From Saccharum officinarum (lineage: Eukaryota; Streptophyta; Magnoliopsida; Poales; Poaceae), in assembly GCA_020631735.1 (NCBI GenBank), contig CM036159.1, positions 96,519,701 to 96,583,700 on the forward strand: DNA of 64,000 bases. Reading direction: 5' to 3'. A program made the translations under genes and the position numbers. The notes beneath the pieces were generated by a model. That model had not been told where the DNA came from and made no database searches. It saw nothing but the letters and a program-made list of their open reading frames with translations. Each line of letters starts with the position of its first letter. Position 1 is the first letter of the stretch. Below are positions 34,533-46,586 of the stretch, one piece after another.

Positions 34533-35294
34533 CTATAGCAACAAGATACGACTGAAAGTGAGGATCATTTAGGGGATACGAAATTTAATTTAGTCGGGAC
34601 TATTGAAATTTTTAAGGAGGGAGTAAATGATATATATGATATAATTAAACATGATGCATGCACGTTCCGTACGCCCTCTCATCCTAGTAGAATCATAAAT
34701 TTCTAACGCTAGGCGGTGGCATACATACGTTCTCTCATATAGACGAAACTATCGGTCTACTCGTTTGCGCTGTTAGTGTACCTGCAGAAAAATCTCATTT
34801 TAGCCCAACAGTTTCCCCAAAATCAGCACACAAGAAAGCAGTAAATTAAATACTTTCCATATACACATCCCCTGATGTATATACTTCAGTATCAAAGCTA
34901 CCCGATATAAAGGTTCCCGCAATTAAGTGCCGACATAATTACACGGTTTAAACATGTAAGTATGCAAGTCACCAAAACTACTCTCCCCTAGATCGCCGGT
35001 TGGACGATCATGCTCTCACAACTCACACTTACCAGGGTGTCGAGGCAACTGATCCATGCATTACCACCCAAGTGGATGGCATCCATACAATATCACGCCG
35101 TATGGACGACGAAACGAAAACAAACAAGGCCCCCAAGTTAGTCTTTATAATAAGCCACCTAAGAGTCCTTATTTGGGCAAAGGGATGTCATCATTGGCAT
35201 ACCTATGAAAATAATTTTTAATATTTTAACCCCTTTTCATAATCAAATACTTTTGTTTTTAAATACTCGTACGATGTGTTTAATGTTGAATTAT

Positions 35295-35306
35295 ACTCCG
35301 GTACCA
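35295..35306 (-). other. primer binding site of element B
   Basis: On the minus strand TGGTACCGGAGT begins two bases after the LTR end. It matches 9 of 12 bases of the TGGTATCAGAGC site (initiator-Met tRNA) used by most plant LTR elements. The position fixes LTR B as the 5' LTR of a minus-strand element. The stretch 34533-35294 is untranslated leader with no gene. Confidence 0.6.
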
Positions 35307-35308
35307 GC

Positions 35309-38300
35309 TGTAACAGAACCGACCAAATTATAAGAGCACAAGTACAAAAACAAGCACCGAAGCGCTCAAATTTTCGAACTTGAGCCCATATAATCCCGGT
35401 AGTCAATCGAAACCACGAAGGATTTCAAACCAACTTGCTTACAACAAGATCGCATCATTCAACATACAACATCATACGTTACATTTCGCAAGGAGTTCCG
35501 AAATAAGTTTACACACACGGAGTCGCAATTATTACAAACAAAGTTTATAAAAGTAGCGGAAGCAAACACACACCAGTTGTTTAACTACTGCCAGTCTTGT
35601 TGATCAACAACCCGCAAAAGCATCAGGAAAGTACATAAAAGATGATCACGCCCTAGTGATCTAGTCTTTGTCACCCGCAGGGTGGAGATAATTTTTGCAG
35701 AAGCCTTGGTAGAGCATATCATCTGCAACAGGAGGGAATAAACCCTGAGTACTGGAATGTACTCAGCTAGACTTACCCGTCGAAAACCAGAAATAAGATG
35801 ACACCAAGGATTATGCAAGGCTTTCATAATTGGAGCTGGCTGACATTACCTTTTGTGGAAAAGCATAAGTAATTTAAACTCTTTTAACTTGTACTAGCAT
35901 TTATTTTTAGCATTTACCTGTAATCTATCTTAGCACCTGTACTAAGCATGCACTTGATTATAATCAAACAATTATCATTATTATATCCAGAGCAGGTATG
36001 AATTGTGGAAACATTGTATCATTCCCTTAACCACCGGTTCATTTAATGAGATCTACGTTGCTGCTGCTCAAGTCAAGTGCTCACTAACCGGGAGCGACGG
36101 CGATTCGAATTGAATTCCTATCCAGCTGGAGGGGTATTTCTAACACTCACCGTACAGACCCCTGCCAGGGTCGCACAGGCCACCGTTTCATATGATTCAG
36201 GAATCGCGGGTCTGAATAATGACATGACCCCAAGGGCGACACTCTGCCAGGTGATAGGGACTCTAACCCCCCTTGGTCTCACGCCAATGTCCCCAAGCAC
36301 ATCCTTTCTCTCCTCCAAGAAGCAACCTACCATTTGATTCCTGGCCTGAACCACATTACTCGGCTTCGCGATCGGAACAACTTATCCGGCCAACTAAGTG
36401 TTAGACTGCGTTCAACATGACTCAAGGACGTACAGCGAATCAATTCTTAAACGACTTAGACGGGCATAGCTCCACACCCAAGACGTGAAGTGTCTTGCGG
36501 CTGTACTATCGAACTCCCGCCTAGCCTCAATTTTATTTTAAAGCATGGTTCCATCCACGATAGCCATAAAGCCACTCGTGACTCCTTCCTACATCTTGCG
36601 GATGACCGGAAATCACCCGACTTCTACCGCACTAAGCAGGGCTAAGCATTGACACGTGCCTAAACCTAATATAGGATTAAGTACGATATCTGGACAAGGA
36701 CAGGTACAATGCAACAAGTGTTTTCATATAACTCCTACAACTTAATGCAGTAAACAGTTAAAAGTACTCAAGATTACTTTATAAAACAGTAGGTTCAGCA
36801 TGCACCGGGGCTTGCCTTTCAGAAAGGTCGAGGGCCGGTGGTCAGGACACTCGGGCAGATCTTCGGCAGGAGCTTCGTCGCCGGTTGGTTCCTCTGGCTG
36901 CTCCGGCAGGTCCTGGACTTCCTCCGGAATCACAGGCTCGAATTCGAGGAGAGTTACCCCCTCCGGTACACCTATTGCATGAATGCACAATAAATATCAT
37001 GGATGCATAAAGGTGCAACATGCTCGGAATGAAATGTATTTCAGAAATAAAAACAATAATCTAATCAAGTTACTTTATCAGTACGTGCAAATCTCTTCTC
37101 CGGTGAAGAAGTACTTACCTAATCTACCCAACCTAAGATATAGATGTTCTTCTTCGGTTAAGGCCCTAGCACCTAATAATTACAAGAGTAGCATTACTTA
37201 GGTTACCACATCCAACACCAAAATACAACAGTAAGACATTCTGGACAGCAGCTCAAAGATTCTAACATAACTGGAGATTCCCAACTCCAAAAGATATGAT
37301 CTAAGATAATCTGGAAAGCTTATGAAATGCACCACAAAATATTTTGAGACCACAACACTTAATTCTAAAGTTTACCTAGTCGAAATTCCAAAGTTCCAGA
37401 ATCTGCCCTCCCCAAACAGAGAGCAGCCAATTCTGGACTGGCAATTTAAACAGCAATAACTCCCAAACTATTAAGCCAAATGCTCCCAAATTTTGACACA
37501 AGCTAGTTTATCAAGTTTACTACAACTTTGGTATTTACAAGTTTTCCAGCAAACACTTTTATCAAAGGTCAAACCTAGAAATACTACCAGCTGTCCAGAA
37601 AACCTAGAATTATAAAGGTTAAATATTTATTGATGTGGCAAACATCCCATAAGACCAAACTAATGTTACCACAAGTTCACATAGGTCACAAAGACACCAG
37701 AAAGTAAGGTTGGCCCACCAAAAATATTTATTTAAACTCATTTCTTAATTTACTTAAGTAATTAAGTGGAATTTTAAACATATACGTAAACTGCTCCTAA
37801 AATTCTACAAAAATTACAGGAGACTCTCTGACCCAAAAATAGGCTACTGTAATATTTTGAACAAAATTTATTTAGAAGAACTTCCTACACAAAATTCACA
37901 AGCCCAAAAGGCTGATTTTTGTATAAATAACAAAGTATAGTAAAAAGTGTCAAACAACAGATTTCCTAATTTTCTTGGACACTCTAGGGTACCAAGACAT
38001 TCTCCAAAAATTTATATGAACATTGCACATGTAGAAAAATTACAAAAATTCATTTAAGTATTTCCTAAAATAACAAGATAGCATTATAACTTGAAAAGTA
38101 CTTAAGCACTACTACCCAAATTTTTATCAGAGCTAGAGCAAGTATAAATTAGTCTACCCACCAAATTTCATAATTTTTGGAACACTGAAACTCAATATAT
38201 GATTTTAACAAGTTTGCATGTGATTTAAAACACATTTCAAAGACCTATTTAAATATCCCGGAAACTAAACATCACATAACCAATTCATGTTTTTCTAAAA

Positions 38301-40347
38301 TACTAAACATCAAGTAGATCCTAACAAAATTTATCTCAATATTTTTGGGCAAGTAAAACCCTAGATCTACATTTTCAAAAATTATCTAAAACTGTGACAA
38401 AATATAAAAAGGAAAACAAAAACTAAATTCAACCCTTCTACCGGGCCGGCCTGCAAAGCCGACGCGGCCCAACACTCGCGGCGTGGCCCAACTTCGCGCG
38501 CGGCCTGCTCAGGCCGTTCCGCCCGCGCGCGCGGGGGCTGACAGCGCAGGCCCGCAGGCCATAGAGAGAAGAGCGGAGGGGAGGAGACGGTCGCGACTCT
38601 GGCGAGCTCTAGCTCGCCGACGACGGCGTCTCCGGTGACGGGAAGATCACCGACGGGTTCCCCGTGACTTTCCGCATCGACCGAACCTAGCTTGTCTGAT
38701 CCTAACCCAACCTAGCTATGACGGCCATGGCGACCGCGGCTCGGAGGCGGCACCCGGTGGCGCTCCGGCGAGCTCTAGGAGCAAGGGACCTAGATTGGGC
38801 GTGCTACGGCTTCTAGAGGAGATGGCGGATCTATTCATGCGAAGGACACGGATAGAGGTGGGGCGAATGCAGCTGGCCGCGTGAGCACCGAATCGGCGGC
38901 CATGGCACGGCAGCGCACGATCGTGTTCCGGCGTGGACCGTCCACCACTACCGGTAACACCATACCCTAAGCTTCTCTACGCAACCCGGAACCCGAAACA
39001 AGAGTTAGCAAGGATGGAGAGTAATGGTAGTGAGCTGGCCACGGTGAGCCGCCGTGCGGACGACACGCCGGCGAGGTCTCACGGTGGCGGAAATGGAAAT
39101 TCACTCTCACCTCCGCACGATTGGTTCAGGTAAAGGATGGAGGAGGTAGAGGGGACTCTGGCGGAGCGGTGGACGGGGTTTGGGTGGCCGTGGTGTGACG
39201 ATGAGCTCACGCGACCACGGGGAAGGGTGCGGCGGCAATGGCGCCTCCGTTTTGCGCCTCGGTGAACACGGCAATAGCGAGAAGTGAATGGGGATGGCGA
39301 GCGCGAGTGAGTGGGAGGCATGGTGTCGGCTCGGTCTTCACCTCCGCGCCTGGACTTGCGACGTGGAGACGCTGGCAGAGCGCGGGCGCCACGCGGCAGC
39401 ACCGTTCTACCCGGTCGCCACGACACCGCCTCCGTCTAAACCCTGAACCCGACGGCTTCGGTGTCCATCAACCGACTGACGGCCAAAGTTCAACCGATCA
39501 CCGTTCTCAATCTAGCCAAAGTTAGTGATAAGTGTTAACAGCAACTTTGTAGAGCTATGTGAGGGCGACAAAATTGTCAATTGGAGTTTGGACTGGTTCG
39601 GCCTAGATTTGAAACTACCGAGCTCTAAAGTGGGGTACCCGAAAACTGAAACTGAGTTTCAGTCAACTATGCCGACTGAACCCTATTTTTCAAAGCACCA
39701 TATCTCCTAAACCATTTAGAACCAGGTGATGGTGATGTTGACAATGTTGTAGAGCTATGTGTGGACAACAACTTTGTCAATTGGCTCAAGGACTGGTTCG
39801 GCCTAGTTTGTGAGTTACAAGTTGCCAAAGTGAGGTACAGTGAAACGGTTTTCTGCTTCACACTTAGCCAAAATTGCTAAGTCCCAAAACAGCCTCTAAT
39901 AATGACTTGTGGGCTATTTTTGAGCATGTTGTGATCATTTTCATGAGATGGCCATATTAGAACTTTTGTTCCCCATAGAATTCCCTACAACTTTTCTTCA
40001 GGGTGCTCCTCCATGCAAGGCCTCTAAGCTAGACTTTTTAAATGGTCAAACTAGAGCATCCTAGGGCTAAATGGTGGTCAACTACACCTTGGAGGGTATT
40101 TTGGTGATTTTGGTCAACATGAACCTTGCTCCATGAGTGACCCTAAGTATAACTAAGGTGCTGTGAGATGTAATTAGCTACTCTACCCTTTAGTTACACC
40201 AACTCCATAGTGTCACATGATGTGAGTCAAACAAAACTTTAAAAACAAATCACATTTGTTGCAACCACATGAATTAACATAAAATGATGCATGCTTATGC
40301 TCATGCAATGCAATGCAATTATGGAGCTAAACACCTGAGGTGTTACA
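35309..40347 (-). mobile_element. long Gypsy 5' LTR 'B' (5,039 bp)
   Basis: On the minus strand it starts TGTAACACCTCAGGTGTTTAG and ends GGTTCTGTTACA, so the 7-bp TGTAACA/TGTTACA ends are inverted. Inside are a GC-rich core (38450-39480), long AT-rich stretches, and two degenerate ~200-bp repeats (TTGTAGAGCTATGTG at 39547 and 39747). Very long LTRs plus this gag type suggest the Tekay/Del group. It has inserted into or beside a SIRE-like Copia LTR that continues at 40348. The left end of the element is not in the window. Confidence 0.75.
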
Positions 40348-41738
40348 TGCTGCTGCTGTGCATGTGAACACCAGCTGCTCGTCTACAGGAGTTGGAGGGA
40401 TGGGAGTGCACGGCGCTGGTGCAGGGGGCTGCTGTGCCGGTGCGTTGTCGACCACCGGTTGGCTGAGAGAGTTGGAGCGCCTGTCGCTGGCTCTGTGCTG
40501 TTTTCTCTGTGTGCGTGCGCTATCGTCCTCGCGTTGGTCCAGAGGGAGCGGTTGCGCGCGCGTGTGGAGTGTGTGGTCTAACTGGAGCGGCTCCCCTTCT
40601 ACGTGTCGTCGCTTGAGTGGCTCGAGTGAACCTGCGTCCGTTTTCTTCCCGTTGCCTACTTGCCGTCGGGTGATAAGGCCGAGCTGCTCTCTTCCTTTTG
40701 GCTCTAGAGCGGAACAAAAACAATAGAAAGTAGTGCTCATTCTTTTCTCTCTGACCTTAGCTTGCTCAAACCCAAAAAGAGGAAAAGTGATAGCTCTCAT
40801 CCTGCCCTCTCTCACTCCATTGATTTGTGCTCCAATCAAGTGAGAGAGCTTGGTCTAGAGATCGATTTGAGAGCTCCAAGAGGATCATCTCCCTCTTCTC
40901 TCCATTCCCATGGTCAGTGGTTGTTCATGAGAGGAGGTTGGAAGCTCTAGTGTTTATATGCTTGTGTGATTCATATTTGTGGCACTAGGTGATTGTTGCA
41001 ATTGTGAATTTCTTATTACTCTTGGTGATTGTCGTCACCTAGACGGTTGGTGGATTGTTGATTGGTGAGAGGATTTGGTGATTGTGTCCACCCCCAATCA
41101 AGAGGTGATTTGTGAGGGGTTATTGTGGTTCCCCGGTGGAGCGCCAAATTCCAACTCTAGTGGATTGCTCGTGTCATTCAACCTCTCATCATTGGTAGGT
41201 TCTTGTGGTGCCTATTGAGAGGCTCGGTGTGTGATACCGATTAGCCACCGAACCACGTGGTGTAGAGGGACACAATGGGGACTAGCGTGCCGGCAAGCAC
41301 GTGAACCTCGGGAGAAAAATCTTGTGTTCATCTTGTATATGATTGGATTTCTCCCGGTGATTGGTCATCATATATTGTGATTGGTTCATCCTCTATGTGG
41401 TGGTATAAAGATCACATACCTTTCATTTACTTTTCGGTAAACTAGTTGCAACAAGCTCTTTAGTGTAATTAGTTTTGAGAGCTTGTTTTATCTTTGCTAG
41501 TGTAGCTCCTCACCTAGTTGAGCTCTTTAGTGTAGGTAGCTTTTGAGAGCTCATAGTGACTTAGTCATTGATTGTTATAGTGATTATAGTGACTAGAATT
41601 GTTGGATAGGTGGCTTGCAACCCTTATAGAGCTAGAGCAAAATTGTTTTTGCTATTTATTATACTAACCTTTTGCTCTAGTGAGTTTGTAGAATTTTAAT
41701 AGGCTATTCACCCCCTCTAACCATATTAGGACCTTTCA
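40348..41738 (+). mobile_element. SIRE/Maximus-like Copia LTR, 5' part missing
   Basis: Ends TTTTAATAGGCTATTCACC followed by CCCTCTAACCATATTAGGACCTTTCA, the SIRE-type LTR terminus. The leader-like body has repeats of TAGTGTAGNTAGNTTTTGAGAGCT (41460-41560). Its left part is displaced by element B. Confidence 0.65.
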
Positions 41739-42933
41739 CTCTTTATTATTAGGTATAAATTTATAACAGATATAGACAAGCCACCTAATTAAACCAAGTC
41801 AATCTTTCCTTGATTTTCTATACGGGATAATAGTCACCTAATTAAACTAAGTCAATCTCTCCTTGATTTTCTATACGAAACAAATAATTTAGTGCATATA
41901 TTATTTATTATAGGCCTTATTAGTGTTTAATTGAAACACGGTTGAGCTAAGCCCAAGTATTCTGACTCACGCACGCCGGGCAACGTCCGTTTTAAAGAGG
42001 CAAAATTTCTCTCCTCAATTTTTTGGTCCAGCCCGTCCATCCATGTCCAATTTCGTAATGACCGTCCGTCCCACTTAGCATGTATAAGGCAATCCGCTTC
42101 AACGTGGTTTAGAAGAGTTTCTTGCGTCAAAACTGAGCAGTATTTTCGTCGAGTCAAACTCCATCTCCTGTCCGAATCAAACTCCACCGCTCTTGCAATC
42201 TTGGTCCCAAGTAGACATACAACCTCCCGTGACTCTCCCTGACCAAACATCCATAAATAAAAGACACTAGTAATACTAATAATACATTAATGCCTAATGT
42301 ATGCTGAGTGCATATTGTTGTTTCGGGATTAACAAGATGCACATGCGATTTATTACGCTGACCGTTTTCTTTTTTCGGAGTTCCTTTCTTCCACGTTGTT
42401 TTTTGAACGGGTTCGCTCGCTCACGAGTCTGCTCTACGCTGCTCTCTTGGAATAATCTTGGGCCAAAATAAGCTAGCATTAGAAGGTGAAAGTCGCTAAT
42501 AATTCCACACTGGCTGCTACCAGATTCTAACAATAAATATAGTATTTTAAACGTTGACCTTTATCTATGATAAACATGTATTTTATTAATAAATAGTTTA
42601 GGAATAAAAAAAATTATTGCTATAAGATGAATCGGCTAATGACCTCACTAATCAAACCGTAAACTTAAATCTTGAATACTTTGTCATCCAATCTAATAAA
42701 AATAAATATTTTTTCAAACTATATGCACATGTCAGTGCAAATCTCTAAGATGTACGTATATATAATGAGAAATTTATATATTTAGGACTTTAATCGTTGC
42801 GCTTCGCAATCTTAACTTCAAACATCGACTTCGTTAAAATAGGCTGTACTGACTTTAATTAGAGACTATAGTCATAATTTACTATAAGCGTTTGATAGTT
42901 TTTTTCGTTGTAACACACGGACATGTTTGCTAG
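41739..42933. other. AT-rich sequence ending in a Helitron-like terminus
   Basis: Contains a ~42-bp direct repeat (about 41787-41828 and 41839-41880, sharing ACCTAATTAAAC, AAGTCAATCT and CCTTGATTTTCTATACG). It ends with CGTTGTAACACACGGACATGTTTGCTAG at 42906-42933, a slightly decayed Helitron 3' end. Its 5' end was not found. Confidence 0.45.
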
Positions 42934-44220
42934 TAATAATAAAGAGGTAAAATTTTAGGTTTTTTTTCGTCGATCCATTTGTTTGGTCCGTCTCCTTTTA
43001 CATATCGGACGATGGAGAGTTTTTTCTATCTGCCCGAGAGTTTCTTCCGTCTATACCTATATAACCCGTACTCAGCCTCGTAGCTTGTTCACGAGTCCGT
43101 AGCGTTCCCGAGACGGTGTTGTATTCAATTTCAATTTGCATCCCAGCTACTTAAACAACTCTACTGCCAAAATAATCTTGTACAAATACACGTTCGACAA
43201 TCCTACTTGAGTACGGCTGAGCCAAATACACATAAGACAAATATAATACCATATATATTGCGTACCGACAGGCGTGGTGTGAATCCTCGACGAAACTAAC
43301 TAGTGTACCCGTCGTGGTATCGTACGTGCATGCATGCACGAACCAACCAGCCGTATGTGTGCACAAGTACCGTCGTACCGTGACGAGAAGCAAAGGGTGG
43401 CCGGTGCATGCGGCGGTGCTGACGCGACGTACCCAACTACAGTGATTGGCGACGCCTCGGACGCCGGCTGGTGGCTGGTCCGGCACGCGATAGAGGCGTA
43501 GCCCGGCCCTCTGGCGGCCGGCGTGCATGGATGCATGTTCACGTTCGTGTGTCAATAACGATATGATTTTGGGTTGCCTTGCATGCAACGTCGGGCGCGC
43601 ATATAATCTCCAAGTTGCGTGTGTCACCAGCGCTTTGGGTTGCGTTGCATGTTTTGCATCAACGACGTCGTCTTGTGCGGTTGTGCCTCCCAGCTTGCTG
43701 ATGGTATGTGCACAACTGTTTCGGGGTCAAAGCGATAACCGAGACGCCTGCGTGGCTGCCGATGGCGATGACGATTACGGTCCCCATGGCAGCTGAAAAG
43801 AAAATTATGTGCTTATAGTATTGAAGAGGAAAAAATTCATTACTATTTTTTTCATCCACCTCCGCCTAACAACTCGGACAGAAGAGAGTTTTTTTCATCC
43901 CGCTATTTTACTTACTGTAAACTGCACTCACGCCTTCCATATATCGTATGTGATCTAGACTTATAACTTATACTCATACGAGTTAGAACAACACGTGTCT
44001 AACGATGATCAATACAAGCAGACTAGATCATGACTTCCATGTCTTATAGGTGACATGGACTCATGACTCGTGTTCATACGAGTTAGAATAACTTGTGTCT
44101 AGCGATATTAATACAAAGTCTGACTTCGAGACATGTGTTACGCTCTTCATATTTAATTAGCATGTGACTCAATTTCTATATGTATTAGGTTCCCGTTGCA
44201 ACGTACGGGCACATTTGCTA
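42934..44220 (+). mobile_element. Helitron-like unit
   Basis: It begins directly after the preceding CTAG with TAATAATAAAGAGGTAAAATTTTAGG, the 5' family motif. It ends with the hairpin CCCGTTGCAACGTACGGGC (44192-44210) and TTGCTA (44215-44220); the final G of CTAG is altered. Non-autonomous, no Rep/Hel coding seen. Confidence 0.6.
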
Positions 44221-44587
44221 TAATATAATAATAAAGATGCAAAATTTCTGGCTATTATTTTTCGTCCATCCATTTTTTTCGTCCACCTCCCCGTAACTAA
44301 CTCTATAGATGTGAAAATTGTCCCTTTCACGTCTGTTTATAACTCTCGCATTATATATCTTGGACATATATATGACATCTTCAAATAACCTGAATATAAC
44401 TAGGAATCTTAATCAAATCTAAATGCAAGATGTTCCGATCGGATTCTTTTTGTGTTTGTTTTGAAAACTAAGACACCATATGTCGTAAAACGAAACCAAC
44501 TCGCTCATGTTGCTTCAACACGTCATAACGATTGCAAAGAGACATGATGATTTGCATCTCTAAAATTACCTAATAAAGACACACAAA
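44221..44587 (+). mobile_element. partial Helitron-like unit
   Basis: Starts with ATAATAATAAAGATGCAAAA, the 5' motif, but has no 3' hairpin before the next element begins at 44588. It is truncated, or is the left arm of an element split by the 44588-46586 insertion. Confidence 0.5.
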
Positions 44588-45335
44588 TCTATACCTTATT
44601 AATAATAAAGAGGTAAAATTTCAGGCTCTTTTTTTCGTCCATCCATTTGTTTAGTCCGTCTCACTCTAACTACCGGACGATGGAGAGTTCTTCTGTCCGG
44701 ACTTATATATATAATCCGTGCTCATACAATTCTCGTGTAGGGCGATACGAAGTCTGATCTAGATAAATAGGAATTCTAATCCAAATACATCCCTTCAATC
44801 ATGAATCTTAATAGAAATCTTAAACTAAATAGGAAAGGATGTATCTGTATATTTCTTTTGCCTATTTTACCTGTGCCTTTCCCGAGTGGAAGAGGGGAAA
44901 AAAGACCTGGAGATGGCGGCCATGGTTTGGGAAAAAAGTACTAAAGATACGGCCTAATGAGATGAGATCATGATAGGGGAAAACAGGAAAAAAAAAAGTA
45001 AAAAGGCCACGCAAGCCAGAGCTTTGGCCGGTCACGGTAACAAGAAGAGCCGAAAAAAAAGTTTGAACTCTACTCCACCCCACCTGGAACTGTTCATTGG
45101 TATTGTAGCTTACCAAAATTTTTTCCCAAAAAACTTGCGGCAGCCATAACTTCGTGAGCCATACTTTCGTATCGCTATTCCAACATAATGTCAACAAGCT
45201 AGACCACGTCTACATGAAAACGGATAAAAAAAGCAGCCATGTTACTTCTTCCATTAGTTTTGATCTGTTAATTTTAATATTTTTTCCATCCATCTGAAAA
45301 GAGACTCGGTCAAACACGTTTGCCTCCGGTCCGAG

Positions 45336-45433
<98 letters not shown>

Positions 45434-46586
45434 AATTATTTGTTTCGGTGCATCATCAAGTAAAAGCGATTGGAACTCATAAAATCTTAGAGCCGCCCAC
45501 GCAACCAGAGCCGCTGCTCTAACTTGCTGCATGGCCACCCATCAAAGCCTAGCCCTGTGGCGGCGCATGTTGGAGAAGACCGGTGGTGGCAGATGCAGCA
45601 GGTCATACAATGGTGGTGACATCACAAGAGCTACTCGAAGAACGGTAGGCGGAGGAGACGGTTAACGTTAGCGGTTGCGACTGTGCAGCTGGCTATGAAT
45701 GACAAAGAGGCGTTATGTTGGACAGTCCGGGCGTCCATCACGTTGGGCCGGCGGAGTCTGTTACCTCCTGCTAGCCCCTGCCGCCTGTGGGCATTACGTC
45801 GAAGCCAAGCGTGTGCACTATGGGCGCTCGGCTAGATGGCCATGCTCCAACCGTTTAGATCGTGCAAATATATGGTAGCTAGCTGCAACAGTCGACTGAA
45901 TCACATTAAATGAGTTCGTGTTTATCCATGTCATTGGCTTGCTGCAGCGAAACATCTACCAAGGTCATACTTGCTGCTCCCCAATGAAACCAATGACACT
46001 GGTACTGCTTGGTCGTGGTTGGTGACATTGTCCGAGCGAAATAAAATTGTATGGACCCAGAGTCCAATTCTCTCCCATGGACTCCTACCATGGATGGATG
46101 ACCCGTGTCATGGGGAGAAAATCACACGGCTGAAGGTGGTTGGATCAAGTGAATGCAGAATCCGCACGGACGTGTGACATGCTGTCGAGGATTCGTCAGT
46201 TGGGTGACGTCTGATTTTTTATAACGCCACGTGGCAGCCATCCGTCCAGGGCTTGTATAACAACTGGTTTGGACCCAGTTATTCCACGCAGCGTGCTATT
46301 GTGTCCGCCGCATTGCCAATTCAAGCGGCCACTCAGCAACCACAAGAGCTGCGCCCACACGGACGTCGTGGAGGCCTAATTCTACGTGGTGGTGCCACTG
46401 TATCGTTGGTCGTGCCTAGGCGTGGCTGGTGGCACTATGCAAGCTTGCTGCATTTTGTGGCCGCCGTGTTGCCAATTCAACCTGTATTGCCATGGTCACT
46501 TCATCCGCATGGGCTCTAGCTACGCATGTGCTGCTGGTAGCATATCAAATTGTAGTCCCGTTGCAACGCACGGGCATGTTTGCTAG
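44588..46586 (+). mobile_element. non-autonomous Helitron, 1,999 bp
   Basis: The 5' end is TCTATACCTTATT preceded by A. The 3' end has the hairpin CCCGTTGCAACGCACGGG (46557-46574), then CATGTTTGCTAG (46575-46586) followed by T. This satisfies TC...hairpin...CTRR with A/T insertion. Inside are a (TA)n tract and a duplicated CCGCC-GCATTGCCAATTCAA-type segment (46310 and 46470). No Rep/helicase gene. Confidence 0.75.
45339..45430. repeat. (TA)n microsatellite, ~92 bp
   Basis: An uninterrupted TA dinucleotide run inside the Helitron. Confidence 0.97.

Noticed and set aside
40327..40839. 170-codon minus-strand frame
   Set aside because: Spans the boundary of LTR B and a Copia LTR; chance frame in GC-rich leader sequence.
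45254..45538. Open frame with a long Tyr-Ile repeat
   Set aside because: It is the translation of the (TA)n microsatellite.
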